Assembly (NCBI GenBank): GCA_958298945.1
Contig: OY282610.1
Span: 34,541,667-34,605,666 of the forward strand
Direction: 5' to 3'
Source: Atherix ibis
Taxonomy: Eukaryota; Arthropoda; Insecta; Diptera; Athericidae
Length of the DNA: 64,000 bases
The notes below the pieces were generated by a model. That model worked only from the letters and a program-made list of their open reading frames with translations. It ran no database searches and was not told the DNA's origin. The first letter of the stretch is position 1. Every line of letters starts with the position of its first letter. Of this stretch, positions 43,751 to 55,330 are shown piece after piece. The position numbers were made by a program, and so were the translations under genes.

Positions 43751-45226
43751 GAGCTAATACGAACAAAAAAGTCAGTGCAATGGATTACTACGCATACAGA
43801 CTAATGATTCGTCAAGACACCGACAATCACATTCTGAAATGTCGACAGTTGTTCCATCAGTACATTGTGGACATGTATGCGAAAATAGAAACTGAACGAT
43901 TGTTGTACATACGGGTGAATCAAGTCAAGTTGAGAGCTGAAGATTACATTCATCTTCGCGATGCTATTCAAAACGACGCAAATGTTGAAGATTTGGGCAC
44001 AAAGGTTATTCTACCAGCTACATTCACAGGCAGTCCACGGCACATGCAAGAATACGCACAAGACGCGATGACTTATGTACGTGCATATGGAAGACCAGAT
44101 CTTTTCATCACTTTCACGTGCAACCCGGCGTGGACAGAGATTACGAAAGAGCTGAAACATAACGTTTTTGGAGAAACTCGCTGCTGGATGTACTCAATCG
44201 AATGGCAAAAACGTGGCTTACCTCATGCGCACATTTTGATTTGGTTAATGCACAAAATCACACCACAAGAAATTGATCAAGTGATTTCGGCGGAAATACC
44301 TGACCCTCAGGATCGAGAATTGCATGAAATTGTGACTACAACAATGGTGCATGGACCTTGCGGCACAGTCAATCCAAATTCTTTATGCATGACGAAGGAA
44401 GGGAAATGTACAGTGAAATATCTGCGTCAATTGATTCCGGAAACAATTACTGGCGTGGACGGATGCCCACTCTATCGGCGCCGATCAACTGATAATGTTG
44501 GACGATCAATTACAATGCGAATCAACAATAATAACATTGACATCGATAACCGCTGGATTGTTCCATATTCGCCATTGCTCTCAAAAACATTTAAGGCGCA
44601 CATCAATGTTGAATACTGCAATTCGGTTTAATCGATCAAATACATTTGCAAGTATGTTAACAAAGGCTCCGACATGGCTGTTTTCGCAGTGGCAAATCAA
44701 AATGATGAAATTACAAAATATCAAATGGGTCGTTACATAAGCAGCAATGAAGCAGTGTGGCGAATTTTGGGATTCCCCATTCATGAACGACATCCCACGG
44801 TTTTCCATTTGGCAATACATCTCGAGAATGGCCAACGCGTGTTTTTCACAGCTGAGAATGCTAGAGAACGAGCAGCATTACCACCGAACACAACACTGAC
44901 GTCATTCTTTGAATTGTGCAGAGAAGATTTATTTGCGAAAACACTGCTATATACGGAAGTGCCAAAGTATTTCACTTGGAATGCCACATTGCGAAAATTC
45001 CAAAGACGAAAACAAGGCACTGCTGTCGAAGGCTGGAATAATATGTATTCAACTGATGCGTTGGGCAGACTTTACACCGTTCATCCTAACAATCAAGACT
45101 GCTTTTTCCTGCGATTGCTGTTGATTAATGTGCGCGGACCCACATCGTTCGAACAACTGCGAACAATTAATGGTCAAGTGTGTGCAACTTATCGAGAGGC
45201 GTGTCAACTTTTGCAATTATTGGAAC
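43751..45226 (+). pseudogene. Helitron Rep domain, copy C
   Basis: After the intron the frame runs GANTNKKVSAMDYYAYRLMI, VGDLG-type linker, SPRHMQEYAQDAMTYVRAYG, LFITFTCNPAWTEITKEL, RCWMYSIEWQKRGLPHAHIL (H-U-H intact) and IDNRWIVPYSPLLSKTF to a TAA at 44629-44631 (CNSV then stop; copy B has AAA). From 44674 the frame is open again to QLLQLLELGFISFK. The catalytic Tyr block KYICKYVNKGSDMAVF follows that stop. Best preserved Rep of the three array copies. Confidence 0.8.
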
Positions 45227-45839
45227 TCGGGTTTATAAGCTTCAAATGATGTCATTGTAGTGTTTTTACCTCTATTTATGGCGTCCAAAATCATTTCCTT
45301 ATTTATGAAATTTTTCGGGCCATCCTTCTCGCTGAAATGTTTATCATCTATTATATCCTGCAATATCCTACTTCGATTTTTTTCGAATTCACTATTGTCA
45401 TACACGATGGGCTTTAAACGACCATGGTGCGTCTCTATAAATGAACATACATGTGCTATAACAGTTGGCATTATATTTCTTGCGTTTGGCATACATCTGT
45501 ACTCAGCAAGTTCTTTTATAACCGTTTGATAATATTTCTCCAAATATTTGAAACGATGCTTATAGCTGGTTAAGTGATCTATAATGGTTCTTGGATCACC
45601 ACGTTTATCGCAAAGGAGACATTTATAAGTAGGCTCCATTTGATCGAAATGAAGTAATTCAATTAGAAATTCAAGACCAATAATAGGACTTGCTTCGTAG
45701 TCGTCAAAAAATTTTTGAATCTCTGCTCTTTTTAGCATTTTATCCGGCTGACAGGACGCGGTATCCATTTCTGCGTCAATAACGGGTTGCGAATATTTAG
45801 TTTGATTCTTTCGATCGGCTATGTGCGTTTGCAAGTCCC
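45227..45839 (-). pseudogene. Antisense zinc-finger gene fragment, copy 3
   Basis: Same fragment, open for about 205 codons, ending TSFEAYKPEFQ at the Helitron junction. It differs from copy 2 by isolated substitutions such as K to N in RGKNTT and R to P in AYKPE. Confidence 0.65.
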
Positions 45840-46021
45840 TTTCGCCCGGTAAATTTCTAACGCCGCACTTTTATCGATTTAAACTTTCTCGCATAAGCAA
45901 TAAACTGCAAAACTTGCTCAATAAAATCAAAACAATTCAAAGCAAACTTTGTGAATATTTTAAATATTCAGCCAAATTGCTGAAAAACTCTTATTTGTAG
46001 CACAAATACTCCACGTCTGAA
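45840..46021. repeat. Array spacer, copy 3 (truncated)
   Basis: Matches the first part of spacer copies 1 and 2, with an 11-base deletion near 45992, and stops after CACGTCTGAATAT at 46021. This is the right edge of the array. Confidence 0.8.
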
Positions 46022-46373
46022 TATTTGGACATAGGGGGCAATGAAAAAAGAATGAGAACATTGTCACGCTCTTACTTTCGAGAATGAAATTAAATTTTTT
46101 TAATTTTACATAAAAATAAAATTATGTAAAATTTAAAAAAATAACAATAATGTTGTTTTCCCTCTATTAAGTAGAATATTTGACAAAGGGGCCCAATCCA
46201 AGCGAGCGTAGGCGGGGGGGGGGGGGGGCGGTTGGTGAGCGAAGCGAGCAGGGGCGGAGCCCCTTAGTTTTCTTAAAATTACTTTTATATGATGCAATCA
46301 CACAGCTAATCAGATAAAACATACTTAATTTAGTTATGGAATTAGGTGGCTTTCAATGCGCTTTAATTTTTTA
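46022..46373. other. Non-coding stretch with G15 and GC-rich hairpin
   Basis: AT-rich sequence with one GC island: a run of 15 G at 46214-46228, then GTGAGCGAAGCGAGC (46236-46250 approximately) and the hairpin GGGGCGGAGCCCC (46251-46263). Nothing else of this composition occurs in the window. Confidence 0.7.
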
Positions 46374-46824
46374 ATAGAAATATTTTCTAAAATGAGGAAA
46401 AGCGTTAACCCCAGAAAGAGACATATGGGAGTGATTTCATCAGATAAAGAATCGACTTCTATGGAGTCATCAGAAAAGGGAAACAGCATAACGGAAGGAA
46501 CAGAAACTCATCGTGTACGACAAAGGGGATGCAGAAATGAAAAAAACATATGCTCGAAACCTTATTAAGGATAAAAGAAATAGTGGTGAAAAATATGTAA
46601 CAGCAAACTCCAAAATTATTTTTACCAAAAGAATTGCAGTTAAACCTTGTTCTTTAAAAAATTATAAAGAAAAAATAAGTTCTTTTAATCGACAACTTAT
46701 CTTTGATAAATTTTGGAAGTTAGCAAACTTTACGAAGCAAAATTTGTTTTTACATAGTATAGTTAAACGAGAAATACCCAAAAAGAGAAGACCAAGGAAC
46801 TCCAATTCAAAACCAAGACAATGA
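46374..46824 (+). pseudogene. N-terminal fragment of the DUF7869-like family
   Basis: MRKSVNPRKRHMGVISSDKE (46392 onward) then a frameshift near 46515 into KGDAEMKKTYARNLIKDKRN, SGEKYVTANSKIIFTKRI, NYKEKISSFNRQLIFDKFW and FTKQNLFLHSIVKREIPKKR, stop 46822-46824. The plan (basic N..RNSGE.YV...K followed by cysteine/lysine-rich ..IF..FW.L....Q..FL...) resembles the N-terminal half of insect proteins whose C-terminal half resembles 7673-8482. Family assignment from memory only. Confidence 0.45.
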
Positions 46825-46951
46825 CAATTTAAATATTATTTGAGACATGAAAATTTAAGTGTTTTGTAAAGAAGTATTTACGGAAAAGTAAGTATTTATA
46901 CAAATAGTTATATTATTAATAAAAGTTAATACGAAGTTTTTATTTCAGGAA

Positions 46952-49192
46952 ATGAAGTGTTTTGTGAAAAAATGCTTCTCATACGAAAAAATGAGGCAAC
47001 CGGGAATTGCTTTCTTTCGGTAAGTTGACATCTTTATTTTTACTAAACAAAATAAGAAAAACTTTATTTGTGATGTGCCTAAATGCCTTTTATTGATTTA
47101 TTTTATCCAAAAAGTGGTCAAAAAGTGAAAAGTTCGGCATTGAATAAATGTAAACAAATCCGATGTTGACAGTTCAATGTTTACCATGAAATAGTACAGT
47201 GCCGGTGTATATAAAGTGTGTGTAAGAAAGTTTAAGGGACCGAATTTTTGTAACAGTGCAAAAAAATACATGAATTTCTATTAATTCTTAATTGTAAAAG
47301 TAAATGTTACGATCGTATATTTATATGTTAACTTTACAGGTTCCCACTAAATAAATGGTTAAGGGAAAAGTGGATTGTGGCAGCAACATCCGGTATTCCC
47401 CAGCATCGGGACGTTGTGTGCTCGCTCCACTTTCATAGACGAGACATTTAAGTAGGAGCGAGCAGGACCAGTCTAGAAAGATATGCTATTTCTTCCGTAT
47501 TCGGTATATGGAATAGCCACACGGTAAGTTTTAATACTACAAAATTAATAATTGCAAAATTATAACGCATTCAAATCATTTTTGTAGGAAATCGGGCAAC
47601 CGCTATCAAAGCAGGAAAAGGTTCAAAATGAAACAGTTCATTTTAAAAAGGAGTTCATGTGGGATGTCGTCGCATTGAACATTGAAGTTCCCTTCAATAA
47701 TGCTGAGGAGGATAATGAACATGTAATTTAAAAACAATGGTTGATATATAATTTTGTCTTAATTACTTTTATTTTTTAGGTTCCTAATAGCACCGCTGAA
47801 TGCGACGACATGGATGCAGCTACAGAAGAAGTAGAATTTCATTCGAATGTAAGTAAAGTATGTCCGTTTAAATTCTTCCATAGTAACACTATTTCTTTGT
47901 AGAACTCGCCAACAAAGAAAGTAAGTAATTGTATGCATGTATTATAATGTTTTCTGCTATGCACATTCATAGCATTGTTTTTTATTTATTCATTAAAAGT
48001 CTTCACAATTTGCATGTTTAGAATTATACTTCTTTAAAATATGGTATGGATTGTTCTTTTGATACTCCGCAAAACATTGCCGGAAAACTGCAAATAGTAA
48101 GGCTTCATTTGAAAAAGAAAGCGATAAAGATTTTTATCGACCACTCAATGTCGTCCAGGTTTTACAGACGAGGGCTTCACGGCTCTACGATTTGCAGTAG
48201 ATGAAGCTGCGACGAAAAGTTATAAGCTTTTCTGTAACCTGGTTTTCGACGAACTGTCTATTCGAGAAAAAATCGAATGGGATGGATCCAATTCGTACGG
48301 GTACGACGATTTTCGATGTGGATCCGTATCCAATGTTAAGGCTACACAAATTTTAGTATTTATGCTTGTTTGTGTAAATAAAAATTGGAAGCTACCAGTC
48401 GGTTATTTCCCTATAGCTTCCATTAATGCTCATCAGAAAGTTAATTTGGTACAGCACTGCATTGAAAATGTGCTCTACACAGGCGCAGAGATGCTCGGAT
48501 TAACTTTTGATGGAGCTGCAACGAATGTAACAATGTCGAAGCTACTTGGATGTGAGTTAGACTGGGGACGTGACAATTTTACTTTTACAATGGATAGCAG
48601 AAATATAAAAATTGGAATATTTCCGGATGCATGCCATATGATTAAATTAGTTCGCAATACCTTCGCGGAAAACTCTCCAATTATGGATGCAGATAATAAC
48701 ATTATTCACTGGAAATATTTAGTAGCCTTACAAAAGTTGCAGGACTTAGAGGGTTTGCATTTAGGTAACAAAATTAGAAAATCGCATATATATTTCAGCA
48801 GGCAGAAAATGAAAGTACGTCTAGCCACACAAATCCTGAGTAAGTCGGTGGCAGATGCTATTGATTTTTGTAGTGAAGAACTTCAATTGGACGAATTCAA
48901 AGGCAGTGAGGGTACTACTATTTTTATTCGTAAATTAAATGACATTTTCGATATACTAAATAGTAGAAACTGTTCTGCTTTTGGGTACAAAGGAGTTCTT
49001 TATCTGCGAAATTATAGTGAAATATTTGAATTCGCCACGCATGCCCCATTGACTACATTAGTCGTCTGCGAACAAATTTTTTTTAATTATAATGGCTCAG
49101 AACTGAAGTGTGGGCCAAATTTCATTAAAACCTTGATTAATAATTCTAAACATATTAATTGTAGTGTTGAAATCACTTTTTTTCAGGTGTAA
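46952..49192 (+). pseudogene. P/THAP9-like transposase, multi-exon
   Basis: Predicted exons 46952-47019, 47340-47523, 47588-47722, 47780-47848, 47903-47920 and 48022 onward all have GT-AG borders and join in phase. Exons 1-2 encode a THAP zinc finger: MKCFVKKC (C-X4-C), FRFPLNKWLREKW, VVCSLHF (C-X2-H). A TAA at 47449-47451 follows. After a frame change near 48150 the RNase H-like domain is open to 49192: LVFDELSIREKIEWDGSNSY (first acidic residue), LVCVNKNWKLPVGYFPIAS, LTFDGAATNVTMSKLLGCEL and FPDACHMIKLVRNTF. These match P-element/THAP9 transposases. The region between coiled coil and RNase H looks deleted. Confidence 0.75.
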
Positions 49193-49194
49193 AA

Positions 49195-49470
49195 TGTTCT
49201 TTAGAATCCGAATTTTAAATCGGTCCATTGTTGAATTGCAAAATTCTAAAAAAAGAAAAATAAACAAAATTAATAACTAAAACAAAATATTTAAGCTTTT
49301 ATTCTTTTTATTAAACGACTAGTATTTTTGAAATCTACAAAAAAACAACACAATTTGAATTATTATTCAAGACAAAATAAATACAGCAAGTATAGCATAT
49401 CACCATATTATATCTGTCAAATTTCTGTCTCCGATGACGTCATGCGCAGAACGAAACCGGTTTCGTACAG
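49195..49470. other. Non-coding stretch
   Basis: Likely 3' flank of the P-like element. I found no terminal repeat. Confidence 0.45.
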
Positions 49471-49893
49471 CTACTGAGCATATCTTATTAGTCGTAGTAT
49501 CATGGGTATTGGCCACTATGAGTTGCTGAAAGAAAATTATACGGTCGATGCTGATAGTTACTGTTCTCAACTTAATGTTTTCAATTAAGAAATTCAACGT
49601 AAACGTCCATATTTGGCCAACAGAAAGGGTTTAATTCTTCACCATGACAACGCTAGACCGCACGGGTTGGGAAACTCTACCTCAACCAACATATTCTCCA
49701 GATATTGCACCATCTAACAGATCGCTGCAAAACTTTCTTAATGGAAATGAATAAATTATGAGGGTGTCCAAATGGCAGTGGAAAAATACTTTGCATCGAA
49801 AAACGAGGACTTCTTTTCCAGGGGCTTGGATAAGCTGCCAGAACGCTGGCAGACAGTTGTAACTAATAAAGAAAATTATATTTTGGATTAATT
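49470..49893 (+). pseudogene. Mariner transposase C-terminal fragment (copy 6)
   Basis: Frames read GIGHYELLKENYTVDADSYC, RPYLANRKGLILHHDNARPH (second D), then with a deletion GWETLPQPTYSPDIAPSN (third D) and YFASKNEDFFSRGLDKLPER plus WQTVVTN, ending YILD-stop at 49891. The beginning of the enzyme is missing and stops occur. Confidence 0.7.
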
Positions 49894-49899
49894 TTTGAA

Positions 49900-50689
49900 T
49901 AAAAAGTGAAAGAAAAATTTAATTTAATAATATTAAATTATTAAATAAACGTCAATATAAAAATTCTGAGATGTGAGAGCACATTGAAAAAATATTTTAT
50001 CCAAATTTTAATACCTTCCCCCATTCCTTTTCAACACCCAAGAAAAACTTATTTAATATATTCAAAAATTAACAAGAAGTATTTACCAAATGATTTCTAC
50101 ATGAAATATCCTTAAACCATGGAAGTACGCCATTTTAAAAATATTGAAATGAAATTAAGTTAATTTCTGAAAGTTAGTTGGGTAAAGTAAGTATTGATAA
50201 ATAATTTATTTATTTGATAAATAAGATGAGTAAATCAAAAGCAGATTACATGCGAGAGTACAAGCAGTGTTAACTCGAGGACAAATTGAAAACTGGAGGA
50301 GTAGAGCCGAAAAAAGTTACTCGTAACACTATTCGGAGTAACGGGATTTCAGAGCACGTGTAGAAAACTCAATCTTTTCATCATAACCAAAGAAAGAAGC
50401 CTTCGGTAAAAAAAAAAAAAAATTAAATACACAAACCTAAATAGAATGTATGGAAAAAAGAAAGTATGGCGCGGAATGGCAAGAAAAGTACTTCTTCATA
50501 GTTCAAAATACAAAATTATTAAGAAGTGAAAGAATCGAAGCTCAAGGAAAGGCTCAACAAAAAAAGGTTTGTTGCAGCATTACAGCAACCTTCCAATATT
50601 GTTAAGGCAAGCTATTCTGTTTCATTTCATTTATAATTGCAAAAAAAAAATGAAAACATTTTCGGAAAGAATGTTTGGAAGCATTCTCA
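49900..50689. other. Mostly non-coding, possible hAT/GTF2I-type remnant
   Basis: MSKSKADYMREYKQC at about 50226 then a stop; later RKYGAEWQEKYFFIVQNTKL (about 50463) and, beyond the minisatellite, SLSRQTVCRRINDISNEI (about 50880-50935). The last two resemble the start of hAT-derived proteins of the ZBED5/GTF2IRD2 type. Too fragmentary to assign firmly. Confidence 0.25.
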
Positions 50690-50865
50690 GTAGGATTTTT
50701 CAGTAGGAATTTTCCTTAGAAATTTTTAGTAGAAATTCTCAGGAGGATTTTTCAGTAGGAATTATCAATAAGAAGTTTTAGTAGAACTTCTCAGTAGGAT
50801 TTTTCAGTAGAAATTTTCAGTAAGAAGGTATAGTAGAAATTATCAGTAGGAGTTTTAAAAGTAAA
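50690..50865. repeat. TTCAGTAGGAATT minisatellite
   Basis: About eleven imperfect copies of a 14-16 base unit of the type TTTCAGTAGRAATT. The CAGTA core is shared with the longer array at 22181-22678. Confidence 0.8.
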
Positions 50866-51340
50866 CTGTTTTCGAACTTTAGCCTATCTCGGCAAACAGT
50901 GTGTCGTCGAATTAATGACATTTCAAATGAAATCTAATATATAAAATTCTCGTGTCACAGTTTTCGTTCCCATACTCCTCCGAAACGGCTTGACCGATTC
51001 TCATGAAATTTTGTGAGCGTATTGAGTAGGTCTGAGAATCGGCCAACATCTATTTTTCATCCCCCTAAATGTTAGGGGTAGTCCACCCCTGAATTTTTTT
51101 TTTTATTTTTTAGACAAAATTTTTAGTTTCTATTTTTTTATGATACAACATACAAAAATACATACAATCCTTAATTTTTACCCTTCAACGATCAACCCTC
51201 ATTTTTTAATAGCCATTTTAGTAATTTAATCATTTTTTATCTCCGGTCGAAAACTGATCAATCGTCATTTAATTAGTTAACCTCGCCAGATGTCTTCAGG
51301 TGTCACTTCTGACCCAGTAAACAGCACGGAGTAGGGATGA

Positions 51341-54300
51341 GAACGAAGCCGGTCTCCTTTCATTAATCCTGATAAAACACCAGCTGGAGAGCATATTCGT
51401 AGATTCAATGCACCCGTTGTTGATGATGTTGCTGGAATCATGGTTGGCGATTGTACAGCTGCACGAGAAATTGTGATTCGTAGAAGAAATAATAATCTTC
51501 AGTTCATTGCTGACACACATCGTTCATATGACGCTCTCCAATATCCGCTAATATTTTGGAAGGGACAAGACGGATATTGCATAAACATAAAACAACGAGA
51601 TCCCGTATCAGGTACTTCATTGATTATTAATTTGATCATTAATCATTTAACAAAACAATTAAATTATTGAACGTAATAAATTTAAATTAATTTTTATGAA
51701 TAAATTACAGGACCTGAAACAAACAAGAACGTTAGCTCAAAGGATTATTATGCGTACCGATTAATGATTAGACGTGGCCTGGACAACGTCATTTTACGAT
51801 GTCGTGAGCTTTGTCAACAATTCATGGTCGACATGTACGCGAAGATTGAGAGCGAACGACTACGATACTTACGATATAATCAACAAAAGCTGCGCGCGGA
51901 AGAGTACATTCATTTGCGAGACGCTATCAACAACAACGCCGACGTCGCCGAAATTGGTAACCATGTCATTTTACCATCATCGTACGTAGGCAGTCCACGT
52001 CATATGCAAGAATATATACAGGATGCTCTGACTTTCGTGCGCGAATATGGACGACCATGTTTATTTATCACGTTCACATGTAATCCAAAATGGCCAGAGA
52101 TTACATCTTTGCTACTGCCTGGCCAAAATGCAATACATCGCCATGACATTACAGCACGTGTGTTCAGACAAAAGTTGAAGTCTTTAATAAGTTTCATTAC
52201 TAAATCACATGTATTCGGTCCCACACGTTGCTGGATGTATTCGGTTGAGTGGCAAAAGCGAGGATTACCTCATGCACACATTTTGGTTTGGTTCATCGAC
52301 AAAATCCGTCCTGAAGAAATCGATAGTATCATTTCTGCTGAAATTCCAGATCCATCCACTGACCAACTGCTGTTTGATATTGTTACAACAAACATGATTC
52401 ATGGTCCATGTGGTACTCTTAATAGTTCATCGCCTTGCATGGCTGATGGAAAATGTACTAAAAATTTCCCTAAAGATTTTACCAATGATACAGTCACAAA
52501 TGTCGACGGATACCCAATATATCGTCGAAGAAATCCTGAAAATGGCGGACAATCATTTATTAAAAATATCATCAACACAGACATTGATATTGACAATCGT
52601 TGGGTGGTGCCATATTCGCCTCTGCTGAGCAAGACATATAATGCTCATATTAATGTTGAGTTCTGCAGTTCTGTGAAGACCATCAAATACATTTGCAAGT
52701 ATGTCCATAAAGGCAGTGATATGGCTGTGTTTAGAGTGGAAAATACTAATGTGAATGCTCCTCCAATGAATAAAAACGATGAAATAACGCTCTACCAAAT
52801 TGGTCGGTACATCAGCTCCAATGAAGCTGCTTGGCGTATCTTTGGTTTTCCAATTCATGAACGGGATCCAGCAGTTGTTCAGTTAGCCATCCATCTTGAA
52901 AACGGTCAGCGTGTATTTTTCACGAACGAGACAGCGATTGATCGTGCAATAAATCCACCTAAAACTACACTCACTGCATTTTTTGAATTGTGTAATCGTG
53001 CGGATGATTTTGGTGCCTTTGCACGAACATTACTCTATTCACAAGTACCACGCTATTTCACATGGACTCAAACAAAAACATGGATGCCCCGCAAGCAAGG
53101 CTCACCAGTTGCTGCATGTCTCAATTTATTTAAATCAAACGCCTTGGGGCGATTATTTACAGTCAATCCAAGACACACTGAGTGCTTTTATCTTCGACTG
53201 TTGTTGGTTAATGTTACTGGCCCATTATCATTTCAAGATATACGTAAAGTGAATGGGCAACAATATCCAACGTATAAAGATGCATGCCTTGCACTCGGCT
53301 TGCTGGAAGACGACAACCAGTGGGAATGCATGCTTGCTGAAGCTGCATTGAACTGTACAGCAATACAAATTCGTCTACTATTCGCTATAGTGTTAACTAC
53401 ATGTTTCCCAGCCCGAGCACAGATATTATGGGAAAATCACAAAGATTCAATGACTGATGATATATTGCATCAACATCGTATACGGTGCCACGATCTAACC
53501 ATAACATTCAGCGACGAAATGTACAATGAAGCATTGATTGCTATTGAGGATCTTTGCATTGTCATTGCCAACTTACCACTTAGTAATTTCGGTATGAATT
53601 CGCCAAATCGAACTGCATCTGATTTAATGAATACTGAAATGAATCGTGAACTGCAGTACAGTACTGTAGAAATGGCAGCGATTGTTGCCCGCAATGTCCC
53701 ACTAATGAATGAGGAACAAAGAACCATTTATGATCGCATTATGCTCGCAGTTTCAGCTGGACAAGGTGGGTTCTTCTTTTTGGATGCACCGGGTGGAACT
53801 GGCAAAACATTCGTTATTTCGCTAATTCTTGCTGAAATACGATCAAATAATGGCATCGCATTGGCCGTTGCATCATCGGGCATTGCAGCAACTTTATTGG
53901 ATGGAGGTAGAACAGCTCATTCAGTATTTAAGCTGCCACTAAATATTCAGAATAACCCTGACGCAGTATGCAACATTAAGAAACAATCGTCCATGGCCAC
54001 TGTGCTGAAACGGTGTAAAATTATTATTTGGGATGAATGTACTATGGCACACAAACATTCACTTGAGGCGTTGAACAGGACATTGAAAGATATTAAAAAC
54101 AGTGACAAACTATTTGGCGGAACTCTGTTGGTCCTTTCAGGTGATTTCAGACAAACACTTCCAGTCATTCCACGTTCAACATACGCTGATGAGATCAACG
54201 CTTGCTTAAAATCATCTCCATTGTGGCGTAATGTTGAAAAATTACAGCTAAAAATAAATATGCGCGTTCAAATGCTTCAAGATCCATCCGCTGAAACATT

Positions 54301-55072
54301 TTCAAAACAACTCTTAGATATCGGTGATGGAAAAGTTGCTATAGATGAAACTGGATACGTAAAATTACCGACCGATTTCTGCACAATCGCTGATTCGCAA
54401 GATACTCTCATTGAACAAATATTTCCCGATGTACACACACAGTACATAAATCATGAGTGGCTTGCAGAAAGAGCGATTTTAGCGGCAAAAAATGTAGACG
54501 TTGACAATTTAAATCTGAAGATACAAATGTTGTTGCCAGGGAACTTGGTATCATATAAATCTATTGATACAGTTTGCGACGACAGCGAAGCAGTAAATTT
54601 TCCCACAGAGTTTTTGAACTCACTGGATTTGCCAGGCATGCCACCGCATAATTTACAATTAAAGGTTGGATCTCCAATTATCTTGCTTCGTAATTTGAAC
54701 CCGCCCCGGCTGTGCAACGGTACGCGATTAGTCATTCAAAAATTAATGAAAAACGTGATCGAAGCCAGAATTTTAAATGGCAAGTTCAGAGGTGAAAATA
54801 TACTCATACCACGGATTCCTATTATACCTACAGATGTGCCAATTCAATTCAAACGTATTCAGTTTCCGATTAGATTGGCATTTGCAATGACTATCAACAA
54901 ATCCCAAGGTCAAACGATGTCTGTTTGTGGATTAGATTTGAGAACACCATGTTTTTCACACGGACAATTATACGTGGCATGCTCTCGAGTGGGTAAACCA
55001 TCCAGTTTGTTTGTGTTAGCTAGAGATGGACTAACAAAAAATATTGTTCACGCTATAGCATTAAGAGATTGA
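51341..55072 (+). CDS. Helitron Rep/helicase, open 1210 codons after splicing
   Basis: Exon 1 (51341-51611, open from a stop at 51338-51340; start codon uncertain) reads NPDKTPAGEHIRRFNAPVVD, then a 99-base intron (51612-51710, phase 1), then exon 2 to TGA 55070-55072. Counting from Met 51764: LFITFTCNPKWPEI (about 98), GLPHAHILVW H-U-H nuclease motif (about 168), KYICKYVHKGSD with catalytic Tyr (about 308), Walker A DAPGGTGKTFV (about 673), IIIWDECTMAHKHS (Walker B), LSGDFRQTLPVIPRSTYADE, and the C-terminal helicase motif MTINKSQGQTMSVCG with YVACSRVG. Rep nicks and rejoins DNA; the Pif1-like helicase unwinds it during rolling-circle transposition. The usual cysteine-rich N-terminus (seen in copy C) is absent. 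Confidence 0.9.
51612..51710 (+). other. Conserved Helitron intron, copy D
   Basis: Donor GTACTT after GTATCAG, acceptor AAATTACAG. Joining gives S-G-P-E-T-N-K, aligned with I-G-A-N-T-N-K across the introns of copies B and C. Confidence 0.75.
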
Positions 55073-55330
55073 TATTGTTTAATAGTGTTACTGTCGTAAT
55101 TGTTTAATTAATGATATATAATTTTAAGGAATAAATTATAATAACTTAAAAATAATGTTTGCCTTTTGTTATTTTTATATTCCCTCATCGTTCACAGCGC
55201 TCCATGCTTATTTCACGCATATACCACATTCTTACATACATACAATATACATATTCTAACATACATACATACTTACAATAAGTAAGCTATTTTGTGTCTA
55301 CACTAGATATGACTAGGAAATTATTTATAT

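Larger units (their letters stand above)
42918..45226 (+). mobile_element. Helitron copy C (N-terminus and Rep only)
   Basis: It follows spacer copy 2 and ends at 45226 in the same chimeric junction with the antisense fragment that copy A shows at 28690. It lacks any helicase. Compared with A and B it has an 84-bp in-frame deletion (after ITKEL, near 44152) but keeps the correct frame through the H-U-H motif. Confidence 0.8.

Noticed and set aside
27506..46021. False duplication by the assembler
   Set aside because: Units differ by clean insertions (pogo-like, Harbinger-type), an 84-bp deletion and many substitutions, so they are not simply two haplotypes stitched together; still worth confirming with long reads.
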